The notes below the pieces were generated by a model. That model ran no database searches. It worked only from the letters and a program-made list of their open reading frames with translations, and was not told the DNA's origin. DNA of 64,000 nucleotides. It comes from Schistosoma mansoni. Taxonomy: Eukaryota; Platyhelminthes; Trematoda; Strigeidida; Schistosomatidae. Shown in pieces: positions 1-12,400 of this stretch. Numbering within the stretch: the first letter of the stretch is position 1; the number at the start of each line of letters is the position of its first letter. Location: assembly GCF_000237925.1 (NCBI RefSeq), contig NW_017386000.1, forward strand, positions 186,001 to 250,000, written 5' to 3'. The position numbers were made by a program, and so were the translations under genes.

Positions 1-244
1 CAAAACCTGTTGCTTTGAACCGAACACACAGATTTGTGGTGGATTATTGCCTTGTAAACTCGAATAAAACAATCAGATAACGGATATTGTGTACCAACTA
101 TTTGTCACTATTACAAGGTACAATTATAGTTAAAACAGTAACGATTGCTTGAATGTCGAAATATTTATAAGACGTCTTGAGGTGAGTGAATTTAGCAAGG
201 GGGACTAGAAATAGCAAGATCTGTAGTTTTACATTATGGACTGA

Positions 245-420
245 CAATACTGCAACAACGATTGAAAACTAGGGAGCACTGGACAACTTTTACTCTTCCA
301 TAGAACGTTTCGGCAGTGTTCAATGATGACCCCGCTAGAGACCGAACCCAGGATGTTTAGGTCTCGCAACGAGAATTTACTTAACCTCTACACCACTAAG
401 TGGGTATCTAGCAGTTAACA
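245..420 (-). repeat. tRNA-related SINE, Sm-alpha-like, degenerate
   Basis: Read on the minus strand, this starts with a tRNA-like head. A box A-like segment (TTAGTGGTGTAGAGG) is followed about 40 bases later by a box B-like GGGTTCGGTCTC. Next come GCCGAAACG and GTCCAGTGCTCCC. The order and wording recall the schistosome Sm-alpha SINE, which carries a hammerhead ribozyme. The CUGAUGA half of the hammerhead core is not visible here, so this copy is probably ribozyme-dead. The family name is from memory and was not aligned. Confidence 0.55.
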
Positions 421-619
421 TAAATTAATTTAGACTTTCAACTAACTATGAGTATTCATTCCTGTGATATGTTGAGAAAAATGCAAAAGTGATGCTTAAA
501 TTCATCTATAAGAGATTTTAAAAATCAGATAGACATTTTGAGATATAATAGACACAAATGAGAGACATCATAATTATTGCATGATTTTGGTTATACTTCT
601 TCCTTATCTCCTTTAAATT

Positions 620-1134
620 CATTTATTTAAACACAGACAATGGTACAATGAGGCAACAAATATATATGCGCCAGACAAATCATTCGATATGTGTGAGGGC
701 TTTGATACTGAGCGGGTGCCCAGACCGAAGCAGGTGGTTTTCTTAAGGGTCTATACCCCGATTCTCTGACCTAGAGGTCTAATCCATAAGGCAGTGGAGA
801 AACGCTAGGAGATGCAGTTCCATGGTTGCCGGTGACCAACAATAGGTTCATACGCCATTTGTTCTCTTAGGATCTCGGGGCGTATATGCACCACTAGTTT
901 GGAATCAGGGTTATCCAACTCTCCTAAGTGGATCGTCCGTGTCCACCAACCTAGTTAAAGCGCCGGATATTCGCTTTTAGTCCTCTCAATTTCGTAAACA
1001 ACACCCCCTCCGCGAGAAGGCAGTGAGCAGGACTTCCCTGGCAGTGGTTGTATACGCATGACCATGTGAGAGCAATTCGTGAGGGAGAGCTGACTCTCCC
1101 CACTCTCTACCGTACCAAGGCGTTTGAGGGCCAA
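620..1134 (-). repeat. Roughly 500-bp interspersed repeat, copy 1 (left arm of inverted duplication)
   Basis: The same unit recurs at 1720-2178, 45276-45793 and 62821-63333, with partial copies near 2872-3067 and 61043-61172. In this orientation the 3' end lies at 620, with an ATTTATTTAAACAC tail complement, and the 5' end lies near 1134. The last 50-60 bases match the 3' end of the RTE-like LINE at 7908-9290. The unit is open over about 67 codons, but no protein family was recognised. I see no Pol III boxes. Confidence 0.75.
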
Positions 1135-1247
1135 ATGACTAGAATTTGATTGAATCACTTCACATAGGATAATGTTAATTCTTTTGTTAACCAGTTTTTG
1201 GTTTTTTCATACCGAATAATTCATGTTCATTTACATCTTTATTGAAT
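681..1247 (+). repeat. Left arm of a roughly 567-bp inverted duplication
   Basis: The reverse complement of this arm matches 1608-2176 nearly base for base. The match includes about 100 bp of flank (1135-1247) that other copies of the embedded repeat lack. The flank shows the event was a duplication of a locus rather than two separate insertions. The arms differ at a few percent of sites and by small indels. A 200-base assembly gap lies in the spacer, so the loop content is unknown and an assembly artefact is possible. Confidence 0.8.
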
Positions 1248-1253
1248 GGGAAC

Positions 1254-1453
1254 NNNNNNNNNNNNNNNNNNNNNNNNNNNNNNNNNNNNNNNNNNNNNNN
1301 NNNNNNNNNNNNNNNNNNNNNNNNNNNNNNNNNNNNNNNNNNNNNNNNNNNNNNNNNNNNNNNNNNNNNNNNNNNNNNNNNNNNNNNNNNNNNNNNNNNN
1401 NNNNNNNNNNNNNNNNNNNNNNNNNNNNNNNNNNNNNNNNNNNNNNNNNNNNN
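1254..1453. other. Assembly gap (200 N)
   Basis: A run of exactly 200 N sits between the two arms of the inverted duplication. Palindromic DNA is hard to assemble, which may explain the gap. Its true length is unknown. Confidence 0.99.
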
Positions 1454-1607
1454 GAAATAAGTGACTATGAAAGAAAGGCACATTTTAACAAATTATTCGA
1501 AAGTTATATAATAATTTATGCTACTGAATAAAAGTCACCTGTTTTCATGGAGAATCCACAGTAATCCTGTATCAGCTGACTAAGTTCAATGCGTAGTATG
1601 CGTTCAC

Positions 1608-2176
1608 CTTCAATAAAGATATAAATGAAAACGAATTATTCGGTATGAAAAAACAAAAAACTTGTTAACAAAAGAATTAACATTATCCTATGTGAAGTGA
1701 TTCATTCAAATTCTAGTCATTTGGCCCTCAAACGCCCTGGTACGGTAGAGAGTGGGGAGAGTCAGCTCTCCCTCACGAATTGCTCTCACATGGTCATGCG
1801 TATACAACCACTGCCAGGGAAGTCCTGCTCACTGCTTTCTCGCGGAGGGGGTGTTGTTTACGAAATTGAGAGGACTAAAAGCGAATATCCGGCGCTTTAA
1901 CTAGGTTGGTGGACACGGACGATCCACTTAGGAGAGTTGGATAACCCTGATTCCAAACTAGTGGTGCATATACGCCCCGAGATCCTAAGAGAACAAATGG
2001 CGTATGAACCTATTGTTGGCCACCGGCAACCATGGAACTGCATCTCCTAGCGTTTCTCCACTGCCTTATGGATTAGACCTCTAGGTCAGAGAATTGGGGT
2101 ATAGACCCTTAAGAAAACCACCTGCTTCGGTCTGGGCACCCGCTCAGTATCAAAGCTCTCACACAAATCTAATGAG
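1608..2176 (-). repeat. Right arm of the inverted duplication
   Basis: This arm mirrors 681-1247. It contains a forward copy of the roughly 500-bp repeat (about 1720-2178) that stops before the terminal tail seen in other copies. The neighbouring 2180-2335 shows no recognisable feature and may be the 5' leader of the RTE copy that follows. Confidence 0.8.
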
Positions 2177-2334
2177 ATGAGAATCACTTCACGAAATACT
2201 ATGCTTGCTTCAATTAGAATTCAGACAATTCACATTCACTTGGTGACACATTATTATTATTTTATAAACTACGTCACTTATCTTTCTCTATTCCCATTTC
2301 ATGTACTCCCATTTTTCAATTTATACAGCAGCTC

Positions 2335-4550
2335 GCCCATGGTGGAAACTCTGTTCTAGCTAAACGATCTCGATCCACTGACCGGTCGAAAGTTGTTGCA
2401 TCCACCGAATACGAATACTGAACCAGTCTCTCAGAAACCACGTATACCATTCAAACTGGCTTGCTTCAACGTTCGCACACTAATGCAGATCAGAAAACAT
2501 ATAGGGTTGGCTTTGTCCTTAGAAAGTTTTAATATCGACGTCTGCTGTCTATCCGAGACCCGTATTCAAGACTCTAGTAAAGTACTACAAATTCACTCTC
2601 CATCTGTCCATCAAAGTAAGAACAAATCAGTGTGGGGAACGATGTCTATTCATTATCTCCGCCTATGCCCCGACAGATTGCAGCCCAGATGTGATCAAGT
2701 ATGAATTTTACAACCAGTTAACTACTCTTCTTTAGAAAGTGCGTCCGACAGATATTTTAGTACTAGCCGGAGACTTAAATGATCAGATCGGGCGTCTAGG
2801 CACAGAGGAGAGTCGTTTAGGTGGCCGATGTAGACTTGTTAATCGCAGGTCAGATAATGGGGACCATCTACTGCACTAGATACATATGCGCCGCACAAAT
2901 CTCATTCGATTTGTGTGAGGGCTGGAATACTGCCCAGGTGCCCAAACGGAAGCAGGTGGTTTTCTTAGGGGGTCACACCCGAGGCCTTTGACCTAAAGGT
3001 CTGATCCACAAGGCAGTGGAGCATCGTAAGGAGATGCAGTCCCATGGTAGCCGGTGACCAACGATGGACCATCATTAGTTGTCGGCGCTAGACAAACAAG
3101 CACTTCAATAGCTTTACAACATTCTTTATCTGATGAAATAGTTGTTGGTTCAATAACACACTCTCTGAGAGGATGAAGAGTAGAGTTTAGACGCTTTGCC
3201 ATCTACTGCAACTGTGCACAGACTACAACCTGTTTCTGGCTAGCACTAACTTCCGGCATAGTCATCACCGATGTGCTATCTGACGTCCTCCCTCTGAATC
3301 TCAAGCCTGGACTCGGATTGATCACATCGCGATCAACTACCGCTGGCTTTGTTGTGTACAAGACTGCCGCTCCTTTTGGAGTACCTATCTGGACCCTGAT
3401 CATGTCATTGTTTGTCCCAATCTTACTTTTCAGTGCCCAACAAATTCATCGTCCTAAACGGATCGATGTCAGTAAATTGATTGCAGCTTCTGTTGCAACT
3501 AAGAATAAAACCGAGCTAAGTTCTAGGCTAGCTACCATCCCATCGAAAAGTATAGCTGAGCATTGGTTGCAATTGCATGACGCCATGAAAATGGCGAGTA
3601 AAGTCGCTTTCGGCTTCGTGAAAAATCCTTCCTATAAACACTGGGTTTCTTCAGGCTCCTTACAACTCATCGAGACCCATCAGTCGACCCCAGGTGACTG
3701 TGAGTTGGACCACAAATGAAAGCTGTTACATAATAAAATTGGGCAAAGCTTGCGTAAGAATCGAGAAACCTAGTGGTCGAGGGTTGCCAATGAGTTGTAA
3801 GCAGCAGCTGCATCTGGTGACTGCTGGAAGCTCTTCCAACTTATCCGAGCCACTGGCAGCAAGAAGTATGGTGTGGGCGCAGTTTTTCGAAGGGCAGTTC
3901 AACTGGTCTGCTGCCCCGGCAACATCGATCGACCGTCCTGCCCTCCATGGCCTGTGACGACTGATTCACCAAATGAGGTGGAAGTCCGCAAGGAACTCAA
4001 ACTCTTGAAGCGCTATAAATCACCGGGCTCGGACGACCTACCTCCAGTTCTTTTTAAAGGTGGTGGTGATTTTCTTATTAAGGAGCTAACTGAGTTGTTT
4101 ACAAACGCTTGGCAGTTAGAGAGTGTTCCAACATCATGAAGTGAGTCGAAATTCGCAACTATCATCAAGAAATGTTCACGTCGTTTCTGTAACGACTATC
4201 AAGAGTCAAGTCTACTTCTAATCCCGTCCATACTATTGGCTTCCGTCATACTTCGTAGGTTGTTCAAAACCCACGAAAGATTGACCCGCAAGAAGCAGGC
4301 AGGTTTTCATTCTGGTCGATGATGTATTGACCACATCTTCACTCTCCGCCAAATGTTAGAATATTATTATACTTATCACATGCCAACAATCGTAGTGTTT
4401 CTTGACACCAGGGCTGCCTTCGATTCGTTGGACAGGACTGTTCTCTGAGAGTATCTTTTGAAGAAGGGTGTACCTGAGAAGTTTATTAACGTCTTGAAAC
4501 CCCTATATGCTAATACCTCAGGCAGAGTGAGGGCATACAACCACCTCTCT
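2335..4550 (+). mobile_element. RTE-like LINE (type A), decayed, 3'-truncated
   Basis: This is a non-LTR retrotransposon read in several frames. Positions 2393-2700 hold the start of an AP-endonuclease-like domain (ACFNVRTL, then CCLSETRIQD). Endonuclease and linker remnants continue to about 4140. A reverse transcriptase start lies at 4380-4540 (PTIVVFLDTRAAFDSLDR, then KKGVPEKF). Many stops and frameshifts show it is dead. It is interrupted by an insertion at 2872-3199. It ends at about 4550, where the tail of a minus-strand RTE copy begins. The same family occurs at 7908-9290. The clade assignment rests on motif order and remembered schistosome RTE (SR2-like) proteins. Confidence 0.75.
2872..3199 (-). 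mobile_element. Chimeric insertion flanked by a 12-bp target duplication
   Basis: CCATCTACTGCA occurs at both edges (2863-2874 and 3200-3211), which marks a target-site duplication inside the RTE copy. On the minus strand, the part near 2876-3067 is the 3' half of the roughly 500-bp repeat and lacks its terminal tail. The part at 3068-3199 is unrelated to other repeat copies. It stays open in frame with a coding-like composition, starting MAKRLNSTLHPLRE. This resembles a retrotransposed chimeric transcript. Confidence 0.6.
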
Positions 4551-5705
4551 CAGTCAGTCAGGTATAACGTAGGACCAGGCTTATATATCCATCGGTCCAA
4601 GTTGCCATACCACACTAGCACAAGATAAACACCGAATTCGGAGAAGTAGTTACTTCAACGATAGTAATATATAAAAGAAATATTGTGTATAGGGATATAA
4701 TACAAGAAGAAAGAAAGGTATGAAGCAATTTTAATCTCAAGGTTTAAGGGAAAACAGGGAGTGTATACACATACACCATTTTGATCGATTCTGAGCCATG
4801 TCACACAGAGTCTCCAACCATTGGTTACAATTGTCACATGGACCCCAGCCAATTAGTCTGCATCTGCCAACATGGCTAAGAATAGAAGTCAGTGACTTCA
4901 AGCACTGATGCCACGTTTTGGTTTGGTCGCCCCTAACCTTCTTCCAACCATCCCCGGCACTAGTCATCATTGCGCGTCGCGGTAACTGGTGTTCAGGCAT
5001 ACGTAACAGGTGGCCCAACCATCTCAGTTGATGAATATTCACGACCTCATCAACTGATTTACCATTATTCCCTAATACCCTGCGTCTAACCTCACTATTA
5101 CTTACCTGGTGATACCAGCAGATGTGAGCAATATTTCTAAGACATCTGTGGTCAAATACTAGTAACTTATGAGTTGTCGACGCGTCCGACTACTTCACTC
5201 CCTATCCTTAGTTCAGGTGCTGACGCAGGCCACTCCTGGAGCAACAATTTACATTTAGATGGGAAGAAACGCATTCCAAACATCTTTGCATTGTTACTCA
5301 GTGCTATCAAAAGACTGTATTTTGTCAGCGTCTTCACCAAACAGTATTATATTATCTGCGTATTCTAAGTCGATAAGTGGATCTCCTGGTAGGAGACCAA
5401 TTCCTGAAAATTCAGTCGATGAGAGCGTTATTTCCAGCAGTAGGTCTATGATGAAAATGAACAAAAATGGAGATAGTGAACAGCCTTGTCGGACACCACT
5501 TGAGGTTGTAAAATCAGATGACAGTTCGCCAGAAGCTCTGACTCGACTGGTAGTGTTCGAGTAAAAAATTCTTCACAGGGTTTATGTACTTCTCAGGTAC
5601 ACCTTTCAATGACAGACACAGTCATAGAACCTCTCATTCTACAGAGTCAAAAGCTGCTTTTAAGTCAAGAAAGATCACCATTGTCGGACGTCCGTTGACC
5701 GGATA
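4548..5705 (-). mobile_element. RTE-like LINE (type B), 5'-truncated, dead
   Basis: On the minus strand from 5705, the RT motif [11 protein letters not shown] is followed by the catalytic box. That box has decayed to YADN (near 5345-5365), so one catalytic aspartate is lost. A C-terminal region at 4737-5042 reads LRWLGHLLRMPEHQLPRRA. The 3' end at 4548-4632 carries a CAGT-type tail complement, and its consensus recurs on the plus strand at 30236-30345. It appears to have inserted into the type A copy to its left. Confidence 0.7.
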
Positions 5706-6030
5706 CTATCAGTAACAGCCTACTGTGCGAGAGAACAAACCAACTTCCAACTGAAGGGGGAAATTAAGAAAAAACGTTGGAAGTGGATAGGACATACATT
5801 ACCAAAATCATTAAACTGCATCACGAGGTAAGCCCTAACTTAGAATCCTGAATGGAAAAGTAGAAAGGGGAAGGTCAAAGAACACACTGCGCCGACAATT
5901 GGAAGCAGATATGAAAAAAATGAATAGCAACTGGAGAGGATTGCCCAGGATAGAGTTTGATGGAGAATGTTGGTGGGTGGCCTATGCTCCTCCACGAAGG
6001 GTAACAGGCATGAGTAAGTGTCGTGCTATG
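5706..6030 (+). mobile_element. 3' end of an RTE-like LINE (type C)
   Basis: This is a fragment of the terminal ORF. It reads [10 protein letters not shown], then RWKWIGHTL, then RGRSKNTLR-like and [12 protein letters not shown] blocks with frameshifts. Type C continues elsewhere on the minus strand at 34039-34240 and 52390-54290. The fragment has no RT core. Positions 6031-6381 show nothing further. Confidence 0.65.
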
Positions 6031-6381
6031 AAAGGTAAACATATAGGACTGGTATTTATCAATTAATGATTGTGCAACTCAATGGATTCTGATGCTACCA
6101 AATAGAGTTCAGATAAGAAACCCGTGGAGACCCTTATTTAGGTTTTTATTGTACACTTTATAAAGTGAGATAAGCTTCATTAACCTGAAGAAATCCTTCT
6201 TGGATGTGTTTTTAACAGGACTCTCCTTTACTACATGATATTTCTGTTTATTTATTTGTTAATTGTACTATCATTCTCTCCTTTGTTCGTTTACAATATT
6301 TGGTTTTTGTTTGTGTTATGTTCTAAGATTTATGCCCTTGAATAGATAAATATATTTTCCATTAAAATATTTCATACTTAC

Positions 6382-6458
6382 GTTCTAAATTTTTAAGAAA
6401 TGTTTCCGCTTCTGACGTAGAAAGATAACGAAAGAATGGTTTCAGCCACTGAGGATGT
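6382..6458 (-). CDS. TADA2B: TADA2B exon 8 (return to conserved ADA2 core)
   Basis: The acceptor CAACTTAAAG precedes 6458 and the donor GTAAGTATG follows 6382. The exon encodes HPQWLKPFFRYLSTSEAETF and a few residues more. It resembles the ADA2B block around LRPLYQFMSCKEFDDLF that normally follows the RDYNLV motif closely. Its phase matches exon 7. It ends one base into a codon, so further exons must exist. Confidence 0.75.
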
Positions 6459-9400
6459 CTTTAAGTTGAAAAGGAAGAAAACAATTAATTGTTTACGAAT
6501 ACAAATGACAAAATAATTATATATATATATGTAACATTTGAAGACATCAAGCAAAATAAGGAATATAGTGATTTTCTTATGATAAAAAATTGATATGACT
6601 CTGTAGGGAAGAAGTGCTTTGTTGAAATATTCAAATTATTAAAGTGATCACATTACATGATACCTTTTGACTTTGGGGAGCACACGATTTTGACTTTATC
6701 GACTACCCAGAAATAATGCAACGTTTAAGAATGAATTCGGCATCTTACTTTATTCGAATTAGGGACACTTTGAACTTTCCTTATTTTTGTACTTTTACTT
6801 ATATGTCATTAACATTTACATCGGCAGATAGTAATTATGTTTGGATTACACTGATTGTTATTCCAATGAGACTGAGTCTATCATTACTGTTGGAAAGAAG
6901 TTTAGTTAGTCTACCTAACTCAAAGTTATGTTGATTTATTACTAGCATCGCAATTCAAATAAGGTTGAATTTCAGTTAGTTAGAAAGCCCTTAAAACTCA
7001 GTTAAACTGATCCTCGAAGTCCTACCAATGGCATCAGTGATTCATCCGTACGGTTGAAAGTATTCCTAACTCCCGGTTTGCGGAAAAGTATCTTATAAAA
7101 TGCATGAATATTTGATTATTTGTCAGAAGATACATCAACCAATGTGTATAGTCAATAGACTATTGTCATATGGAATTTAGAAAAATAGAAATTTTAGGGA
7201 AATATTAAAGGATTACTTAGTACTAGCAAATAAAAACTAATTTCTGGACTAAAATAAAAATGACTTACGTAAGAAACGTTTTTTCACAACTTTTAGCATT
7301 ATAAACACTTTGCGAAGTAGAAGATGGTATTCTAGGATTACGAGGTGGACGTCCACGACGGCGATGTACAGGGACTGTTAATGGGGTCTCTACATTTTCA
7401 GCAAGCCATGTAAGACTTTTAAGAGAATTATATATATCTGAATTCGATGAAATATTAGTCTGAAGTATCTCATTCCCAGATGTATGATACTGAATTTCTC
7501 CACAAGATTCAGTATTAACATTTTCTGAGTTTGATATGCTACACCTATAAAAAAAGGACTTGAATTACATCAAAGAATGAAGTTTTATGACCGACCGGAT
7601 AATTCTATAAATTAATCGCATTCTAGTTTTTTCTGTCTAATATACCTATATTCATCCAAATGTACGCCAGGAGAAATGTATCAAGGTTATCTGACAAAGA
7701 CTAATAGGTACATATTGGAGATCGAAGACAACTTCAGGAAAAAATTAGACAACTGTAGGCGAGACTTAGTGCATTACCGTCAGGATATTCACTGTAGTGT
7801 ATTTACAGTACAGTTTAGTGTGGTTGACTTTTAAACAATCTTATTCAGCTTGCGAAATTAGAAAGGCGATAATGAACACAATTACGGAAAAATTTCCCAT
7901 CTGTGTTTATTTATTTATTTAAACACATAAATATTGGTGCAAGGGGGCACCAGATATACATGCGCCATACAAAACAATGAAAGCGGGAAGAGAAAGGGAT
8001 AAGATACATATAAAAAAAGTAATGGTGAGGGAAACTGAAATGTACAACCAGAAGAACTTTCTCAGTTAAGGAGGTTATAACCACTCTTTATGCAGAAAGT
8101 AAAAGAAGGTTACAGCAGGATCGCTATTGGTTTCTATTCTTAGCCATATCTGATAACGTCTCCAGCCACTGTGTTGAACCATCTCTCGGACCCCAGCCAG
8201 GGAGTCGTGAAGGACCAACAGAAGCCAATTCTTTGCAGCTTTTTTTCATACCACGACACTATGTCATACACTGACAACCTCTTCGCTTTTTCCAACTAGT
8301 CCCTGTGTCGGCAAATAATGCACGACGTGGAATTCTGTGGGACGACATTCGTAGAACATATCCCAGCCACTGAAGTTGATGTTTCAAGATGGTGAAACCA
8401 ATTGAATTATCGTCTCTGTGCCCGAACACACGATGCCGAACCTCTGCATCACTAACATGGTGTTGCCACTGGATGTCAGCAATCCTTCGGAGACAACGAT
8501 GATCGAACACAGAGAGACGTCTAACATCCTCAACTCGGCGAGGTCAGGTTTCACAAGCACAGAGCAAAACTGCTCTCACCAACGCGTTGTAGATCCGACC
8601 TTTTACAGCCAGACTAACATCAAGAAGACGCCAAAGGTGGTCCACATTGGCATAAGCCGCTCTGGCTTTCACTATACGTGCATCGATCTCATCACTCACG
8701 CCACCACTAGCACTTATGCAGCTACCTAGATACACGAACTTCTCAACTACTTCAATCTGCTCACCCCCCCCCCAAGGTGAATACAGGAACAGAATCCTGC
8801 CAGTCTTGTAAGAGTACTTTGCACTTAGAAGGTGCGAAGCATACACCATACTTACGAACACTGATTGCCAACTGATTAAGTGCGGATTGCATGGCTTGGG
8901 CATTAACGCACAGTAAGACAATATCATCCGCATACTCAAGGTCGAGAAGTCTCCTCAGGCAACAGATCCACACCGCCATTACTCACGTCCATCAGAGCTG
9001 TTTCCAGAATGTCGTCGATGGCAAAGTTGAAGAGGAATGGTGAGATTGGACAACCCTGCCTAACCCCACTGCTTGAATGGAACAATGGAGAAAGGTGGTT
9101 GTATGCCCTCACTCTGCCTGAGGTGTTTGTATACAGGGCCTTTAAGATGTTAATGAACTTCTCAGGCACACCCTTCTTCAATGGAAAATCCCAGAGAGCA
9201 GTCCTGTCCAATGAATCGAAGGCGGCCCTGATATCAAGAAACACTACGATTGTTGGCCTGTGATAAGTATGACGGTGTTCTAACGTTTTCTGCTCACGAT
9301 GTTTTTCTCGCTCCCATCTATGAGTCAAAAACAATACCGTTGTTTAGAAATAGATATTATTGGTATGTTATAAGCATAGGTATATATTGGATAATTATGT

Positions 9401-12400
9401 GACTATTCTCTTCACAACCTGAATTAGAAGTGTCTGATTTCCAAAAACTGACCAGGCCAATAGAGTGCGTAACTTGAATATTTACAAAGTATCCACATTA
9501 TTGATTACGATTGGCACTGAAGTAAGCTTGATAGTTTTAACAATAAATACAGGAGACTTCCAGAATATCATTACAATAGTGGATTTTTTCCGAATATGTG
9601 AAACGTTATTTATTTACCATATAGTGGAAAAACTGGTCAGTTATTTAACCTAAATCAAAACCAACTTTGGACAGAATGGGGCATCTTCCAGTATATGAGT
9701 AGGAGTATTTTTATAAGATCAGTTCACCAGGTAGCTACCAAAATACCAGAATAACTGGTAGCATATGCAAAAACATACTTATATTTCCAAGGTTGATAAC
9801 ACTCCTAGCACTAGATTTTTACCAGTTCAGTAACCTAATTCAGTTGGGGTGATCGGTTAGTACCTCCATTTCGCATAAAACATTGTACAGTTAAAATCTA
9901 AGTACACCTATCTTTACTTGTGTAAGGAAGTTAGATTTTAACGGTAAGTACCAAAATTAATTCCAAAAATATCTACGTACACCAACAACTTGATACTCAT
10001 AAGTAAAAACAGGAAAAGTGGTATGCGAAATTTATAGATAAAGATATCATTATATTCATTACATAATAACTTACTTCAAGAACGTTTGTTCATTTTGCTG
10101 CTCAGTACTCTGATTGTGAGACAAACATGACATCGTTTTAAATTTTCTGGCTAGACGTCCCCGACGCCGTCCCTGAGGTGCAAATAAGCGAGTCTTTACT
10201 TCTTCGGCAGATTGGAAAAGACATCCAATTACGTTTTGCACAGAAGCAATCTCTGAAAATGCACTGTTGGTCAATCTATTTGATGGTAAGGTTTGACCAT
10301 CCCAGTTAGGATATTGGGTTTTTAATCTCACTATACAGGCATTACAAGCAGAATCGGAATTAGATCGAGGGCGAGCAAGAACTCTCTGACTGGATAGCTG
10401 CAAATCGATGGTTGATTTGAGAGGGTTTGAATTTAATTGGTCACTAAAATTGCCACATGAAGTTGTAGAATTGGAAGAGGACTCTGCAGAACTAATACCA
10501 GAGTCAAGGATTTCTGATGAGGTACAAGATTCAGTCAGCCATGAATCATCGCGAACAAGAAATGTTTTAGTGACATTTGGTACAGCAAGATTTTGACCCA
10601 TTCCAGGGATATTTAAATTTGCTGTAGAGGAATCCTTATTATTATTATTTTCCAGAACCTGGCGGGATATGCAGTATTGCTGTATTTGAGGCGTCGGTAT
10701 TGATTCATATGAACAATTCAAGTGTTTTTGTGTCAAAGCTAGGGACTGATCGAAAACTTCGGCGTCCACACGTCCACTCATCATAGCATTAGAATTAAAA
10801 TTGAAATCACTAATCCGATAAACACGATTTTTTAGTTTAGGGGAATATGCAGTTTCTCGTTTCCTGCAACTGTCACTGTAACATAATCTCCGACTAACCT
10901 TTTTGATTCGAGAAACACTTCCATGACTCGACCGTTTGGTGTAACATCCTCTTTTGATTACACCAGGTCTGGATATATAGTTGGATAACTTCTGCTTTGA
11001 TTGCTTACGTATCAGGTCACGCATAAGGTGAGTAACTAAATTGTGTGAACGTGCTAAACGATGACGGAAATGACGCTCCTGTATATATTGATTGTAAATG
11101 CCCATCAATGCTAAATAGAAAGCTAATGTGACACAAAAAAAGTAGCGAAAATGAGACTATAAGTAAAGTTAGCTAACATGTAAGTTACCTAAATGTAGTA
11201 TTTTTCTTGAAATATTTAGAAGTAAAATAAACCAGCCTTTGAATAATAAAATATTACTACATGAATTTCTAAATTGCCTGACCGTTATGGATCTTAACTA
11301 TCGATCCAACAACATTTTGATGTGATTTAGTCGATGTAACGTGGTCACTTTTTAAATTTAATTTTAGCAGTCATCTCAAATTCGAGATTTTATGAAGGCC
11401 AAAACCATTTTCACACATGAGCTTTTATGTAGCTAACTTTGGTTTTCACTGTTATAAGTTGAACTAGAAATAAAAAACAAAAATTGTGATGGCTCAGTGC
11501 AATGAAAAACAGATACTGTTAGTAGATAAGGCTCCCACCATCCAAACGCGGCAATAATTTTTTTACAACCGAATGCAACTATTTGCGCACATATTTACTC
11601 GACAAAAGTCACACAAAAGTTGCTTATACGACTAGTTAACGGTTACATCATTGCACAGCCACTAACATTTGCTGTTAATCCTATTGTTTATGACCTTTAA
11701 CCAGTACATTCATAATTTTCATCGTTTCTAAGCTCTGAATATTTTGAAGGCTTAAAGACTCACTAATTAAACAAAATTGAACAAGAAACATCCCGAGGTA
11801 GAATTTATAATATACTACACACAAGCTCAAAACCGCCTATTTTTCAATTCCATTAAAATGCAAGCTCGAGGAAGAATATTGGTTAGATATTCCGAGGAAA
11901 AGTTAACCTATTTTGAGGATTAAATAGGTAAAGGAAACTAAATACTTGGTCGCAAACAATAACGAATAAAAGATCTATAAAATAACACCAAAATGTCCCA
12001 TTGACCATCAGTAACAGGCTGCAAAATCAGTCTGTTGATCTTTAGATTCCAATGAGAGTATACAAACATGGTCTTGTGTTTGACACGCTGAAAAATCTAC
12101 ACAATACTGAAGCCAAAATACTTCATTAAAGCACGATAACAAATAACACATGGGATAAATTAATAAAAGGACTAACAGGATGTTGTGGATAGTTTGGTTA
12201 AGTATAAAATATTTAAATAGTTCGATATATCACTCTGAGGATTAAACTAGATTAATTAGATAATGATGGATATTTGACTTGATGTAGTTATGTTTTATTA
12301 ACACCAAGACAGCTTGAAAGAATAAAAAACCTAACACACGGGAAGATCGGCAAGACTATAATCTATGGACGGAATAGTGAAATTACTGGTGGCAAGTCTT

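Noticed and set aside
1187-1531. Open frames running through the 1254-1453 region
   Set aside because: They consist mainly of unknown bases from the assembly gap.
9009-9263. Plus-strand 84-codon frame at 9009-9263
   Set aside because: Antisense of the RT domain of the minus-strand RTE copy.
10408-10596. Plus-strand open frame opposite TADA2B exon 6
   Set aside because: Antisense shadow of a splice- and phase-supported exon.
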